A DNA stretch of 64,000 nt, taken from NCBI GenBank assembly GCA_025618425.1, contig CM046841.1:12493144-12557143 (forward strand), written 5' to 3'. Shown in pieces: positions 1 through 11,252 of the stretch. This DNA is from Heliocidaris tuberculata (taxonomy: Eukaryota > Echinodermata > Echinoidea > Camarodonta > Echinometridae). Numbering within the stretch: the first letter of the stretch is position 1; every line of letters starts with the position of its first letter. Under the pieces are notes generated by a model. That model made no database searches and had not been told where the DNA came from. It was given only the letters and a program-made list of their open reading frames with translations. Made by a program: the position numbers and the translations under genes.

Positions 1-300
1 TGGAACCGGATTGGAAGCAATAGGGAAAGCCCGGAGGAATTAAGCACCTGGAATGAAACTTGTTTTCAACTTTTCACCAAAATCATATTCTTCGAAATGG
101 GCCGGGGCGGGCCATGACGGCCGGAACGACGGAATGAAAAAACAGCGGTGCTTTGGAACGGTTTTCTCTCTTCTTTTTCTCATCAAGAAAAAAATGGTAT
201 GCTTTGGAACGGAAATTTGAGTGTAAAATTGGGGGTCTTCTGAGCAGCACATACCCACCGCACACTATACACTGAGCCCCCCCCCCCCCCCCCCCGGGGT
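1..300. repeat. Interspersed repeat ending in a C-tract
   Basis: Non-coding. The stretch repeats the phrase 'gctttggaacgg' and runs through 'gcacataccc' into a C-tract at about 277-295. A longer relative in the same orientation lies at 55795-56262, with 'tctttggaacgg', 'gcggcacataccc' and a terminal C/G tract. It is probably a dispersed element inside an upstream intron of the peptidase gene that follows. Confidence 0.55.
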
Positions 301-437
301 AATATCTGTTAAGTCCTTAGAGACGTTAATCGATATATCCAGATTTCTTATTGCATACAGCTGTACAGCTGCTCAACAAATTCTCTCCATGTCTTTTCTC
401 TATACTATAGTATAAGAAGCGAGTTCGCCTCTCACAG

Positions 438-2352
438 CAGATGCTGATGGATTGCACCTGGGCAGTGGGGAACAACGGGTGCGACGGGGGCGAGGAATGG
501 AGAGTGTACGAGTGGCTCATCAAAAATGGAGGCATTCCTTTGGAAGAGACCTACGGACCATACCTTGGACAGGTATATATAAACTCAAAGGCAGAGATAT
601 TCTAAATCTTGCTGTGGCTGTGTCGTACCTTCTTCTGTTGTTTGAGGCAGCAGGATTTTAAAATAGAACTTCAGTCAAACATGCTTAATCTTAATCTTTC
701 TTCAGTCTATATGCTTAAACGTAATCTTGCTGTGGCTGTGTCATACATGAACCTTCTTCTATTGTTTGAGGCAGCAGAATTTTAAAGTAAAACTTCAGTC
801 AAACATGCTTTAATGCCATTCTGTACAGAAAGACCACCTATGTATAAAAACCACATTCTTGTTTCCCTTAAACTGTATTACTCAGTGAAACATGTATTTA
901 TAGAACCTGTGCATACATTTAAGACCACCTGCCTATAAAGATCAATTTTCTTGTCTCCCTTAAGTGGTCTTTATTTAAAGGTTTCACTGTGTTATGTACA
1001 TAAAACAGTTGATACATAAATCTGACAAACAGACTAGACTATGTTTAGTCGCACCTCTCTCCGCAACAAAATGTGGTGTTACATTTACATGTATCAATGT
1101 TTATAGCAGGAATGAAGTGTTCCAGACTTGTATGAAATATGATATAATAGCATAAACATTTGTTGAGAAACTTGCAGATTTTTGCACAAGATCCGTGTCA
1201 CTTCGACTTTTGAACAATAATGAACAAATAAGGTGTGTAAAGTTACTCATTTCATTCAATATTTATATGCATAAAATTGAGTAGAATATGAGTGTTATCA
1301 TTAGAAAGGGCATTAAATTTTTTATAATTTCTTTTTTACACAAAATTTAGTTACAGGGAAGTGTTAACGGGGTGCAGGCATTGGTACAGTAAGCATCATT
1401 CATGTTTTGAAAAAATCTCAAAACAAGAAAACCCTTAGGCATAGTTAGAGTTAGGCTATATGAATCCCTTCAAATTGATAAAACTGAGAAAAACTAATTA
1501 AACCTATAGCTGCATGTGTAAGCCTGATTTAATTACGTCCATTGAATCGCCTTTTGATATCATTTTGGGGACTCCCTGTTATGACGGACAATCCTTACAG
1601 TTTTCTAAAGAGTGAATCTACTTGTATAATATACTCTGTTTGCATGAAATCTCATTAACCTCTTTCTTCTTGTAATTGTGCATCCCTCTTTCCAGAATGG
1701 TGTGTGCCATTACAACAAGACTATGGCTGAAGCTAGTATCCGTAGGTACTTCAATGTCACTTCTGGCGACCAGAAGGCTCTCAAAACAGCTTTGGTTAAG
1801 AAAGGACCTATTGCTGTTGCTATCAATGCTGCTGTTCCCTCTTTCAGCTTCTACTCCTATGGGACATATTATGATAGCAAGTGTGGTATGTCACTCTCAA
1901 ATTCTCATGTGTGTTTGAAAGGGACCAAGGACAAAAGAAATTTCTTGTATTTCTTTCGGGGTTAAAAATCACTCATAATATATATACAAAACATTTAATA
2001 AAACAATTACTCCTGGAAACCCAGCCCCCACCCTGTACACCAATCCTTATAAAAATATGCTAGCTGATATTGTTTGAAGATCTGTGACAGATTTGGGATG
2101 TGGGGAAACAGCTACGTGTCAAGCTGATCACACATTCTGTTGTTTTTTGTTACAGGAAATAAAACGGATGATCTGGACCACGCTGTGCTGGCGGTCGGCT
2201 ACGGGACAGATCAGAACGGTCAAGACTACTGGCTGATCAAGAACTCTTGGTCCACCCATTGGGGCAACAATGGATATATCTCCATCAGCATGAAGGACAA
2301 TAACTGTGGTGTGGCTACAGCTGCTACCTATGTACAATTCAAGTGGTTTTAA
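438..2352 (+). CDS. Papain-family (C1A) cysteine peptidase, last three coding exons (5' partial)
   Basis: Exons 438-572, 1696-1885 and 2156-2352 join in phases 0 and 1 with clean AG/GT borders and give 173 residues to a TAA stop. They cover the second half of a papain fold: NNGCDGG (the family's GCxGG motif), then KKGPIAVAI, the catalytic His in [10 protein letters not shown] and the catalytic Asn in KNSW with the following GNNGY. The catalytic Cys (CGSCW block) and any propeptide must lie left of the window, so the gene is truncated by the window edge, not broken. The C1A family hydrolyses peptide bonds in lysosomes or in secreted digestive fluid. The spacing and the YGPYLGQ stretch after GCDGG resemble the invertebrate 'counting factor associated protein D' group more than plain cathepsin L; that subgroup call is inference. 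The C-terminus YVQFKWF differs from the YVELK end kept in the decayed downstream copies. Confidence 0.92.
604..812. repeat. Tandem duplication inside peptidase intron
   Basis: A block of about 90 bp containing 'cttgctgtggctgtgtc', 'gtttgaggcagcag' and 'acttcagtcaaacatgctt' occurs at about 604-690 and again at 721-812 with a few changes. It lies directly after the donor of the first visible exon. Confidence 0.75.
796..989. mobile_element. CAGT...ACTG MITE, older copy
   Basis: This element matches the better preserved copy at 9201-9390. It starts CAGTCAAACATG and ends GGTTTCACTG, with internal 'aagaccacctg' phrases in both. The TA target duplication is no longer visible. It lies in the intron between 572 and 1696. 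Confidence 0.6.
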
Positions 2353-2487
2353 TTTATGTCCAATAACAATATAATTTGTGAAGTAATATCGTAAATGATT
2401 ATTAAAAAAGTAATGGATGGATATGTCTCAGTTACTATTACTACTTGTTTAAAAATTTGGTAAATGATTTAATAGTAAAGAAGTAGT

Positions 2488-3250
2488 AAATTTATGTTCA
2501 TGGGCGTGAGGGACAACAACTGTGGTGTGGCTACAGCTGCTACCTATGTAGAACTGAAGTAAATGGATGGTAAAAACTATGTCCAGTAACAATATAATTT
2601 GTGAAGAAATATGTTAAATGATTATTAATGAAGTAATGGAGGGATTTGGTTTCAGTGCCTAAAGTAGAACTTATATTAAATTATGGTGAATACTGTACTA
2701 TGTGTCAGTAACTATACTACTTGTTTAGAAATGTGGTAAATGATTAGTAAAGAATTAATAAAATTATTGTCACCAGCATGAAGGACAACAACTGCAGTGT
2801 GGCTACAGCTGCTTCATACATGTATGTAGAACTGAAGTAAATTGATGATAAAGACTATATATATCACAGTAACAATACTTCTGTTTTAGAAATAAGATAA
2901 ATGCATAGTAAAGAAATTATATTCTTTTCTTCATCAGCATGAATCACAACAATTGTAGTGTGGCTGTAGCTGCTACCTAGATGTAGAACAGAGGTAAAAG
3001 GATGGTAAGGTCTGTGTCGCAATAATGATATAACTTGTGTAAAAATAAGGTAAATGTGTAGTAATGAACTAATATATTCATAATCATCAGCATGAAAGAC
3101 ACCAATTATGGTGTTGCCACTGCTACATATGTAGAGCTTAAGTAAGAGGATGGTAAAATCTATATTGCTAGAGCAATACTTCAGATGTCTAAATAAGGTA
3201 AATGATTAGTAAAGAAGTAACATTCTTCTCTTCATCAGCAGGAAGTAAAA
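2488..3250 (+). repeat. Tandem array of decayed copies of the peptidase terminal exon end
   Basis: The last ~60 coding bases of the peptidase plus the start of its 3' flank recur downstream. Copies start near 2500, 2778, 2939, 3092 and 3238. The first four contain a form of 'atgaaggacaacaactg' and 'gtggctacagctgctacc', and three of these end as YVELK-stop. Translations decay stepwise: [15 protein letters not shown], then NNCSVATAAS..YVELK, then a copy with an in-frame stop after VAVAAT, then TNYGVATATYVELK, then only the start. Between copies the flank 'aggtaaatgattagtaaag' also repeats, so the unit is about 150 bp of coding tail plus 3' sequence. Possible AATAAA signals lie at 2757 and 4112, so the array may sit in the 3' UTR. 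Confidence 0.85.
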
Positions 3251-3259
3251 GCCTTTTGC

Positions 3260-4300
3260 TGCAAAATGGGCTGTCATGAACAATTCGCAAAAGTTTTATG
3301 TCGCGGAAGTTTCCGGTTTTACAGTATGTCACAATAATGCAGAGTATAGATTTATGCAAGGTACACTGGTAGTAAATTTACAGCGGATTATTCATGTCTA
3401 CCAGAAATGTTAAAGAAACTTTTTAGCATCACTTTCATTACTCTCTAATTCGTAGATCTGAAGTAAATTAATTGTAAAGTACTTGTGTAAAAATGAAGGT
3501 AAAATGGATACCAGTGGTGTGTTTATACCAGACACTTTAAGGCTTTCTTTCATCACATATAACACAAGAAATAAATATTTACATGTAGTATGTACTAGAT
3601 GTAGATATACTGCTGACACAAAGTAATCATCACACAGATTCTGCAGGAACTATGTTTCAATGTCATTTTTATAATACTTTTAGACTCTTATTTTACCATG
3701 CATAGCATTAAAAACTATTCATTTGCATTGATAGTACTTTCATTATGATATAGGCCCTCCCTGTCAGTACTGTAGTTGTAATTAGACTTGCCCTATGCAT
3801 TTAGAAAAAAAATATGTTAGAAAAATGTGCACTTAAAAAGGAAAAATTACATTTTTTTCTTCTTCTTCCTCTTTTGGTTTGTCTTAAAAAAAAAAAAAAA
3901 AAATTCTGTTGTTGTTATAATGTAGGTGTTTGTTTGTGTTTAAATGCATTATGTTTTTTTTGTACCTAAATATAATTGGTTCTCTCTTTCTATTGTCTAA
4001 TGGGCGATTCAAATACTACTGTTTTTTTTTAAACTTTTATAGAAAGCCCCGCATAATTTTGTATATGTATTTTAATTTATTGTTACCATGTATATTGATT
4101 TTATCTTGCAAAATAAAATTGAATTTTAATTGAAATCTGAAAAGACTTGAGGCTGGAAAGATGTATGATTACAAATTCTTTGTTGTTGTGATAGTGTGAT
4201 GTGATTTTGTGAATTTTGTCCTCTGTTAATGTGTAGACCCTGTGTAGGTGATGTGATCTACATGCATACAGGAGAAACAGGTGTGAAATCTGTACTGTGC
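3260..4300. other. AT-rich 3' flank of peptidase gene
   Basis: No coding signal. It holds a last weak echo of the terminal exon repeat ('gtagatctgaagtaaatt', about 3452), a poly-A run at 3886-3902, and an AATAAA at 4112 followed by an A/T-rich end that could be a distal polyadenylation site. Confidence 0.5.
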
Positions 4301-4309
4301 AATTGACAA

Positions 4310-4516
4310 TAGACATTAATCCACATTTGCCACTCTCCACCCAGGTGTTAAATGGGTACCTGGCAGGATTTATTCCTTGAAATGCACTGGCGCTGATTAC
4401 AGCCACCTGAGCTAAAGCCAGGGTAATATAATATCCAAACCCTTTGGAAGCGCATAGGGACGTTATATCATAATGTGATATGTGCTATACAAGAATGGTT
4501 TATTATTATTGTTGTT
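4310..4516 (+). mobile_element. SINE-like element with (ATT)n tail
   Basis: It contains 'ccacccaggtgttaaatgggtacctggc', a block common in SINEs of marine invertebrates, then 'gatatgtgctatacaag' and a short (TTA) tail of the L2/CR1 type. No A/B box head was identified here, so it may be 5'-truncated. Confidence 0.55.
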
Positions 4517-4675
4517 GCAAAATCATCCTGATAGTATGAAATAGAGTAAAAAGTTGAAAATAAAGTTATGACAGCCACATAATATGTCTTAAGATTAGAT
4601 ATTTAAAGTGTACTAATCACCTAAAAACAATTTGTGTACAGCTAGAAAGTATGAAATCAACTTTACCTCACATTC

Positions 4676-4990
4676 TTTTGGTTAATGGTTAAGGAGTATG
4701 AAGAAAATGAAGGATAACATAAAAGCCATAGAATAGGGCCCACACAGAACCGAAGTTGGAGTTGGGTCCCTATTCTATGCGAGCGCTTATGGGTGAGTTG
4801 ACTAGTTTGCTTACAAGTCACTTTTATATTTTTCAGAGTGAATTTAAACTTGCAATATCTCTATATAGTAAGCTCATAGTTTGAATATAGTATAGCGACA
4901 TTTAGGCTAACCTCTAACATACAAAACATAATATTTTTTGGTGATTGGTACCCTTTAAGAGAGATCATTGAAGACAGTGTATCAAAGATT
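4676..4990. repeat. Dispersed repeat shared with 37205-37480
   Basis: Both copies contain 'ggttaaggag(t/c)atgaag', 'aaggataacat', 'ccctattct', 'gcttacaagt' or 'acttacaagt', and 'attggtaccctttgagag'-like text in the same order. A fragment in the opposite direction is at 32945-32985. Confidence 0.6.
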
Positions 4991-4999
4991 CTGGTGTGT

Positions 5000-6395
5000 T
5001 CTGACTTTGAGAGATAAAAAGCGGATATGATACATACAGATTGCTTGCCAATGGATAGATTTATGATACCTGACATGAAAACCTTCAGTTCAGAAATTGA
5101 GCACACTTTTATGTTTTGTCCAATTTTAAGTTTGATCTGAAATATGTATATTGTTTTACATTTGGTGATAGGCAATCTGTAAGCCAAAAGTTATTTTTTC
5201 TTTAAGAAGAAATACGATTGCCATGATTTGTGGTTCAAACAAAATTCTATCAAAATCTAAATTGGACTTTCAAACTTTTGATATTGTTCCTTCTCATTTA
5301 TTATACTGTTGCTGCCATGTAAACAACACAGTTTTCCTTGCCCAATACGTCTTCTCTTACTTGATAACGATGCAAACGTGAATTGTGGGGACCACAACTC
5401 TGAATCATATTGAAATATATGTATATATTTGAATATACTTCACTTTGAAGAAAATTAATGGGATGAGTTAGTGAATAGAAAAAAAAAATTGCCATTTCCC
5501 CCCATATGCTTATAAAGTACACTAAATTTGAATATGAATCCAAATCATTGTCAGAATCATATTTTCACTTTTTTCTCCTTATCACTGTTCCCTTCTTTTA
5601 GCTCAAAGTTTGAAACGTTTCAGATGCACCCCCCCCCCCTTCCATTTTCTCACTTTTTAAATTTTCTCATTTTCTTTTCCATTTTTGAATATATGTATAC
5701 ATGTAGGTAGTGCCAGTGAAATATGCTTATTCAGTTGATAGATTGGTTTAATGAATACTTGTTTTGTTTTGTTTTGTTTTGTTTTTTGGTGTTTTTTTTT
5801 TACAACCGTACAGGCATTTGGTGAAATATCACATTTTCTTATATGAACGAAATGACTGTAATTGTAGTGATAATGAAAGGTAATTGTTATGATATAAGAT
5901 TGCACGGAAAATATCATGCACCTTTTCTTTCTTTTTTGAATAACGCATTATGTGCTTCTGGTGATGTGATGTCCTATAAAAATTAATGATGACACCACAT
6001 TGAGGCTGCTTTAAAAGAACAAACAACAAAAAACACTTAGTCCTTAAAACATACATGCCATTCAATGTAGCTTCATTCTTTGATACAAATACATGTATGC
6101 ATTAAATTATAGCGGCAGATCGAGAATTTGAAATACAGGTGGCGTGTGCCTACCGAGTTCAAAATGTTGTATACATATGCTATGGAATTGCTTGAAATAA
6201 GAAGGATGTACCAGAAATTTTCTCTGTGTGTATGTTATTTTGGAGTTGTCCAAAAATATGGGGGGGGGGGGGGGGTTACTCCTCTAATAAATCCACCAAT
6301 GGATTTATATGTTTGCCACATTCTTTTGATAGTCTTTGATCATGCAAAATAAAGTGCTTCATGTACTAGATGTTAGTCATTGGCAGAAATGGTGT
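5000..6395. other. AT-rich non-coding stretch
   Basis: No gene found. It holds a C-tract near 5630, a (GTTTT)n run at about 5759-5787 and a G-tract near 6260-6275. Short open frames here have no family resemblance. Confidence 0.5.
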
Positions 6396-6400
6396 GTGTA

Positions 6401-6593
6401 ACACGATAAAAACTACTTTCGAAAAATAAACTCAAGGGCAATTTCAAAGGCCTATTGTACTGCCCATAGAAATCAGGTTCAGATTACGTAATACCTCATT
6501 GTAATGTTCGCACATTTCTAAAAGTGATAGACAGTACAGGGCTATTGAAATTGCCTTGAGTTGATTTTTCGAAAATAGTTTTTATCGTATTGT
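6401..6593. mobile_element. MITE with ACACGAT inverted termini (copy 1)
   Basis: About 190 bp with long inverted ends: left 'aacacgataaaaactact', 'tttcgaaaaataaactcaag' and 'ggcaatttcaa' pair with right 'ttgaaattgccttgagttga', 'tttttcgaaaatag' and 'tttttatcgt'. A second copy with the same ends is at 18832-19009. Confidence 0.75.
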
Positions 6594-6832
6594 GTATTTC
6601 TTTTGGGATGATGAAGTATAATCTAAATCAAGATGTATATTTTTTACAATGTTATGAGAAAAATGAAGTAATAAAGGAGCATAAAATGCAAAGAGAAATG
6701 AAGAAGAATTAATAGTGTAGCAGATTATTTTGTTCTGTTGTACATAATTCCTTTTTATTTTTTTTTTACTATCCCTCTCCTCCACTGTCACTTATATTTT
6801 TCTTTTGTATTGTCATCATCATCATTATTTTT

Positions 6833-8090
6833 ATGCCTCCGCCCACCGAAGGTAGTGCCGGAGGCATTAATTATGTTTTCGGGTTGTCCCCGCCTTCGTC
6901 CGTCCCGCTCTCTTGTTCGAGCGATAACTATATAGAACCACATACATGAGGTATGAACTTCAAACTTGGTACTAGTATGTATCACCATAGGAAGACGATC
7001 TGATTAGATTTTGGGGTACGTAGTTCAAAGGTCAAGGTCACAGAGGCCAATTTTTCTGAAATTTCAGGTGTTAGGATCGTTCTATAGTGATAACTTAAGA
7101 ACCATTTGAGGTATGAACTTCAAAATTAGTGCTATCATGTATCACCATAGGAAGACGATCTGATTAGATTTGGGGGTATATAGGTCAAAGGTCAAGGTCA
7201 CAGAGGCCAATTTCTGAAATTTCAGGTGTTAGCCTCATTCTCGCAATAACTCAAGAAATATTTGAGTTATGAAATTCAAACTTGGTGCTAGTATGTATCA
7301 CCATAGGAAGACGATCTGATTAGATTTTGGGGTATGTAGGTCAAAGGTCAAGGTCGCAGAGGCCAATTTCTGAAATCTCAGGTGTTAGCCTCGTTCTCGC
7401 GATAACTCAAGAACCATTTGAGGTATGAACTTCAACCTTGGTGCTAGTATGTATCACCATAAGAAGATAATCTGATTAGATTTTGGGGTATGTAGGTCAA
7501 AGGTCACAGGTCAATTTCTGAAATTTCAGGTGTTAGCCTTGTTAACGCAATATCTCAAGAACCATTTGAGGTATGAACTTCAAACTTGGTACTAGTATGT
7601 ATCAGCATAGAAAGACGATCTGGTTAGATTTTGGGATATGTAGGTCAAAGGTCAAAAGTCATAGAGGTCATTTCTGAAATTGCGGGTTTTTAATAGCCTT
7701 AACGTGATATCTTAAGAACCATTTGATCCATTAACTTCAAACTTGGAACTAGTATGCATCACCATATTGAGACGAAATGATTAGATTTTTGTTCACGTAG
7801 GTCAAAGGTGACAGGTCATAGAGGTCATTATACAGATGAATATGAGATTAATGTGTTTTTTTTTTAACCTTTGTTATCACCATATATATCTCAACTATTT
7901 TGTATTCATGACTAGGTGGAGATAAAGTGATCAGACTTTTGAGTTATAAGGTGTAAGGTCAAATGTCAAAGAGGTCAATTAACATGTAATTAGAGGCTTT
8001 TTATTCTGGTTATCACCAGATTTCAAGAACAGTTTGAGCCATCAACTGAATTTAGGTGGAGGCATATAGGAGACGCAGTCGCATTCGTCT
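6833..8090. mobile_element. TIR-ended element carrying seven ~155-bp tandem units with DR1-like sites
   Basis: The outer ends are inverted (left 'tgcctccgcccacc', right 'ggtggaggcatatagg'). Between them about seven degenerate copies of a 148-160 bp unit run head to tail: 'gaacttcaaacttggtacta', 'gtatgtatcaccatagga', 'agacgatctgattagatttt', then AGGTCAAAGGTCA. The 13-base sites start at 7022, 7182, 7338, 7494, 7642, 7799 and 7956. A solo right end is at about 30460-30500. No protein is coded. Confidence 0.8.
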
Positions 8091-8099
8091 TGTTTAAAT

Positions 8100-8293
8100 C
8101 ATTATAATTATCTTTTTTTATTCATTTATTTTTTTTCTTCTATTTTTTAAAATCAATTAATTTTATTTTTTAATATTATTATTTTTTATTCTATTTATTT
8201 TTATTTTTGTATTTTTTATGATTTTATTATTATTATTATTATTTATTCATTTTTTTGTTTTTTTTTTGTGTTTTTTTTTTTGGGGGGGGGGGG
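8100..8293. repeat. T/A-rich low-complexity tract ending in poly-G
   Basis: Runs of T with interspersed A, (ATT)n at about 8225-8245, and a G-tract at about 8281-8293. Confidence 0.8.
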
Positions 8294-8548
8294 TGGTAAA
8301 GGTTTCAAATGCCATAAGCATTTCGAAAGTATGTTCAATAGTGTAGGCCTGAAATTTTTATTCTAAATTAATAAGAGAGAGAAATGGAAAGTTTCAATAG
8401 AAAATTTTGCATTTTTGTCTTGCCCTTGACTGTTTTGTGTTTGTGCTCTAAGGAATATTTAATACATCATGTTCTAAAAACATCTACAGTAATTGAAATT
8501 TTAGCTCTTATTTCACAAAATTGTATTTTAGTGTCTCTCTCTCTTCAT

Positions 8549-8549
<1 letters not shown>

Positions 8550-8608
<59 letters not shown>
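8550..8608. repeat. (TA)n microsatellite
   Basis: About 28 TA units. It borders the foldback element that follows; other (TA)n tracts flank the same element at 9177-9197. Confidence 0.95.
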
Positions 8609-8610
<2 letters not shown>

Positions 8611-8671
8611 GTAAGGATATGGCTAAAACACAACATGACGGGCCGTCTTGGTTGAATAAATTGAATAACTG

Positions 8672-9170
8672 AAATGAGCCAAGACTCAGGACGTAGCTGA
8701 ATATCACGGGTTTGATGTCGTCAAGCTCTCGGCATTATGCCTTCTTCAGGAGCTATACAACGAAATTAAAAGCAACGAAAAAGGAACAAAATGATAATAC
8801 TACTACTACATGCATAAAAGAAAAGTAATGAGCTATACAATTCTGCTGACAATAACTAATATCCAATATGAACAATTTATATATAAATTGATATAGTGAT
8901 AATCAATGTAAAGTTTAATATAATTAAAATCATTACCTGTTAGGTTGTTTGTGGTTATGCTATGGACAGCGCTTGCTTGTATGATGGATCACGTGACGTC
9001 ATCCACCGCAAAAGCAAGTTAACTGATGCGTGTCATTGTGGCGCCACCTTCATTTTGTTCCTTTTTCGTTGCTTTTCGTTGTATAGCTCCTGAAGAAGGC
9101 ATAATGCCGAAAGCTTGACGGCATCAATAAATCCGTGGTATTTAGCTACGTCCTGAGTCTTGGCTCATTT
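8672..9170. mobile_element. Foldback element with ~120-bp inverted arms
   Basis: The left arm 8672-8793 and right arm 9051-9170 are near-perfect inverted copies, from 'gagccaagactcaggacgta' at the outer ends to 'gttcctttttcgttgctttt' at the inner ends. The middle ~255 bp is unique. Each arm holds CTGAAGA, a GGC-loop-GCC stem and GAAA (GAGA in the left arm), a pattern like part of a hammerhead ribozyme core. (TA)n tracts lie on both sides. Confidence 0.75.
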
Positions 9171-9200
9171 CATTTATATATATATATATATATATATTTA

Positions 9201-9387
9201 CAGTCAAACCTGCTTTAGCGACCACCTGTGTAGAAAGACCACCTGTCTATAAAGACCATAATTTTTATTTCCCTTGAAAAGTGTTTTTCATTGAAACATG
9301 TATTAAAGGAACCTGTACATAAAGACCACCTGCTCATAAAGACCGCTTTTCTTGTCTCCCCTGACCGGTCTTTACTGACAGGTTTCA

Positions 9388-9390
<3 letters not shown>
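9201..9390. mobile_element. CAGT...ACTG MITE with TA target site (Tc1/mariner-pogo type)
   Basis: 190 bp with inverted ends CAGTCAAACCTG and CAGGTTTCACTG, bounded by TA on both sides (the outside is (TA)n). Internal 'aagaccacctg' phrases recur. Relative at 796-989. No transposase is coded. Confidence 0.8.

Positions 9391-9426
<36 letters not shown>
9391..9426. repeat. (TA)n microsatellite
   Basis: A run of TA directly after the MITE; the element probably landed in an older (TA)n tract. Confidence 0.9.
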
Positions 9427-9428
<2 letters not shown>

Positions 9429-9449
9429 CTGTTGACCGTTGAATACTGG

Positions 9450-10650
9450 CAAGGAAATACTGTAGGCATATTGTTCTTCACTTCCATACTAGTGTAGCTC
9501 CTTCATTTAACTGGGCGTACTATTGTTTGTGTTTCTTAAAGGTTCCGATGTCTTATCTCTATTGTTAGACATATTTTTGTGTTTGTTTCTCTTCAGGCTC
9601 CCTCCGTTTTTTATGTGTTCTATTTTACTCCGGTCTCCCACTTTATCTTCTTCATAATACTTTCTCTATCTCTCTCTCTCTATTTCTCTCCTGCCCTCCC
9701 TTCCGTCTTTTTTTTTTTTTTTTTTTTTTTAGTTCTCTTTTACTACTCTCAGCTCCCACTCATCTTCTACATAATACTTTTTATTTTCATTTTCAATGAT
9801 TTGGAGAAATTCCTGTTAATTTTAGTTGAATTTCTTTTAATCCGTTGACTACTGAATTCTCTCATTCCCATAGGCTTAATACAGGAGCCACCTGGTTCCC
9901 GTAGGCAAAGGGTTAATTATTTGTACTTCGTTATTCATAATTTTCTTATTCTCATAGTATAATCTCAATGTTGATTTTTATCAGAGGCACGACCGATTCC
10001 ACTCTTTTGAATTCACTGTATACTAGCAGCATTCTTTTTGTTAACGCTATCAGGAATAAGATGTGAACAGATTACATTCACTTTGTGTTATTTCTTTATC
10101 CTTCTATCCCTAATAAAATGTGTGTAAATGATAAATGAGCTGTTTGTTTTGGCCTATCCTTTTTGACGTTATATCCTATCATATTGTTCTTTAAAGTGCT
10201 TTTATGTGGTTTCATCTTGACTTTTGCAATAGTGCATCTTGAGCATTTGATTTCAAGTGGAATTGGTCCATAGCATATATATTATTTTTTAAACAAACAT
10301 TTACATCAAATATATGAAGTTATGTACCATACTATTTAAAAAAAAAAAATGTATGTCTATTTACTAAGTAAATTTCACCCTCTTTCATTAGTAAAACATT
10401 ATGAATATGATACTAAGGATGTAAAAACATCTACACCAATTACAAAATAGTACATTATGCAGATTCCACTTCATTTATTTACGATCATAATTCACCTTGA
10501 ATAGGAAGAGGTACCAGACACATGGAAGAAAACAATATCATATAAAGTATTTTTATGATCATTATAGGCCTATATAGAGTTTCACTGCAACGTTTCGTAT
10601 AATTTACATCAAAGTTCCTGCTAATTTCATGTGCCCTTATTTTACTAAAA
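9450..10650. other. Non-coding, pyrimidine-rich then AT-rich
   Basis: CT- and T-rich text to about 9740, then ordinary AT-rich sequence. A TTTATT (AATAAA on the minus strand) at about 10474 could serve as the polyadenylation signal of the lipase gene to its right. Confidence 0.4.
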
Positions 10651-10658
10651 CGTCACAA

Positions 10659-11216
10659 TCATCCTTGACAGAAAGGGTAATATTTATTTGTTTCTAGATA
10701 GAACACGCCCTCTACATGATCGGGACTGGCCGTGTAGCCCATGTCGGGACAATCCATTTCCAGGCAGGCCCGGGTTTGTCTGCTCTTCTTGTAGTCGTCC
10801 CAGGTAGGGGCCCAAGTAGTCGACCTGAAGCGGCATGAGGTAGTGTTGGAGATACTTTCTGTGTAGTAAGCGATGGCTTTCATGTGATCGCAGAGGATGC
10901 TGAAGAAACAGTTGGGCATGTCCGTCCCTCCGTTGGGGTAGAAATCTTGGTGTCCAAGCTGTAATATAAAACGTACGAGATAGAAAAATGAAAGGGTTAT
11001 TGGGATTGTGGAATGGTCCGGGGGAACGATATAGGAGAGAGAGAAAGAGAGAGGGGGGGGGGGCTGGAAGGAGCATTAGAATCTGCGTGAAAAAAAAGTT
11101 GATATAAACATGATATTTGAGATATTATCGCTATCAAATTTTGTTGTCTTCTGATGAGCTTTTACTCCTAATCACTCGTCTTTGCATTTTTATTTCCTAG
11201 CACTTCTTTCCTACCT

Positions 11217-11252
<36 letters not shown>

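Noticed and set aside
2128..2337. 69-residue minus-strand frame over the last peptidase exon
   Set aside because: Antisense shadow of the real exon.
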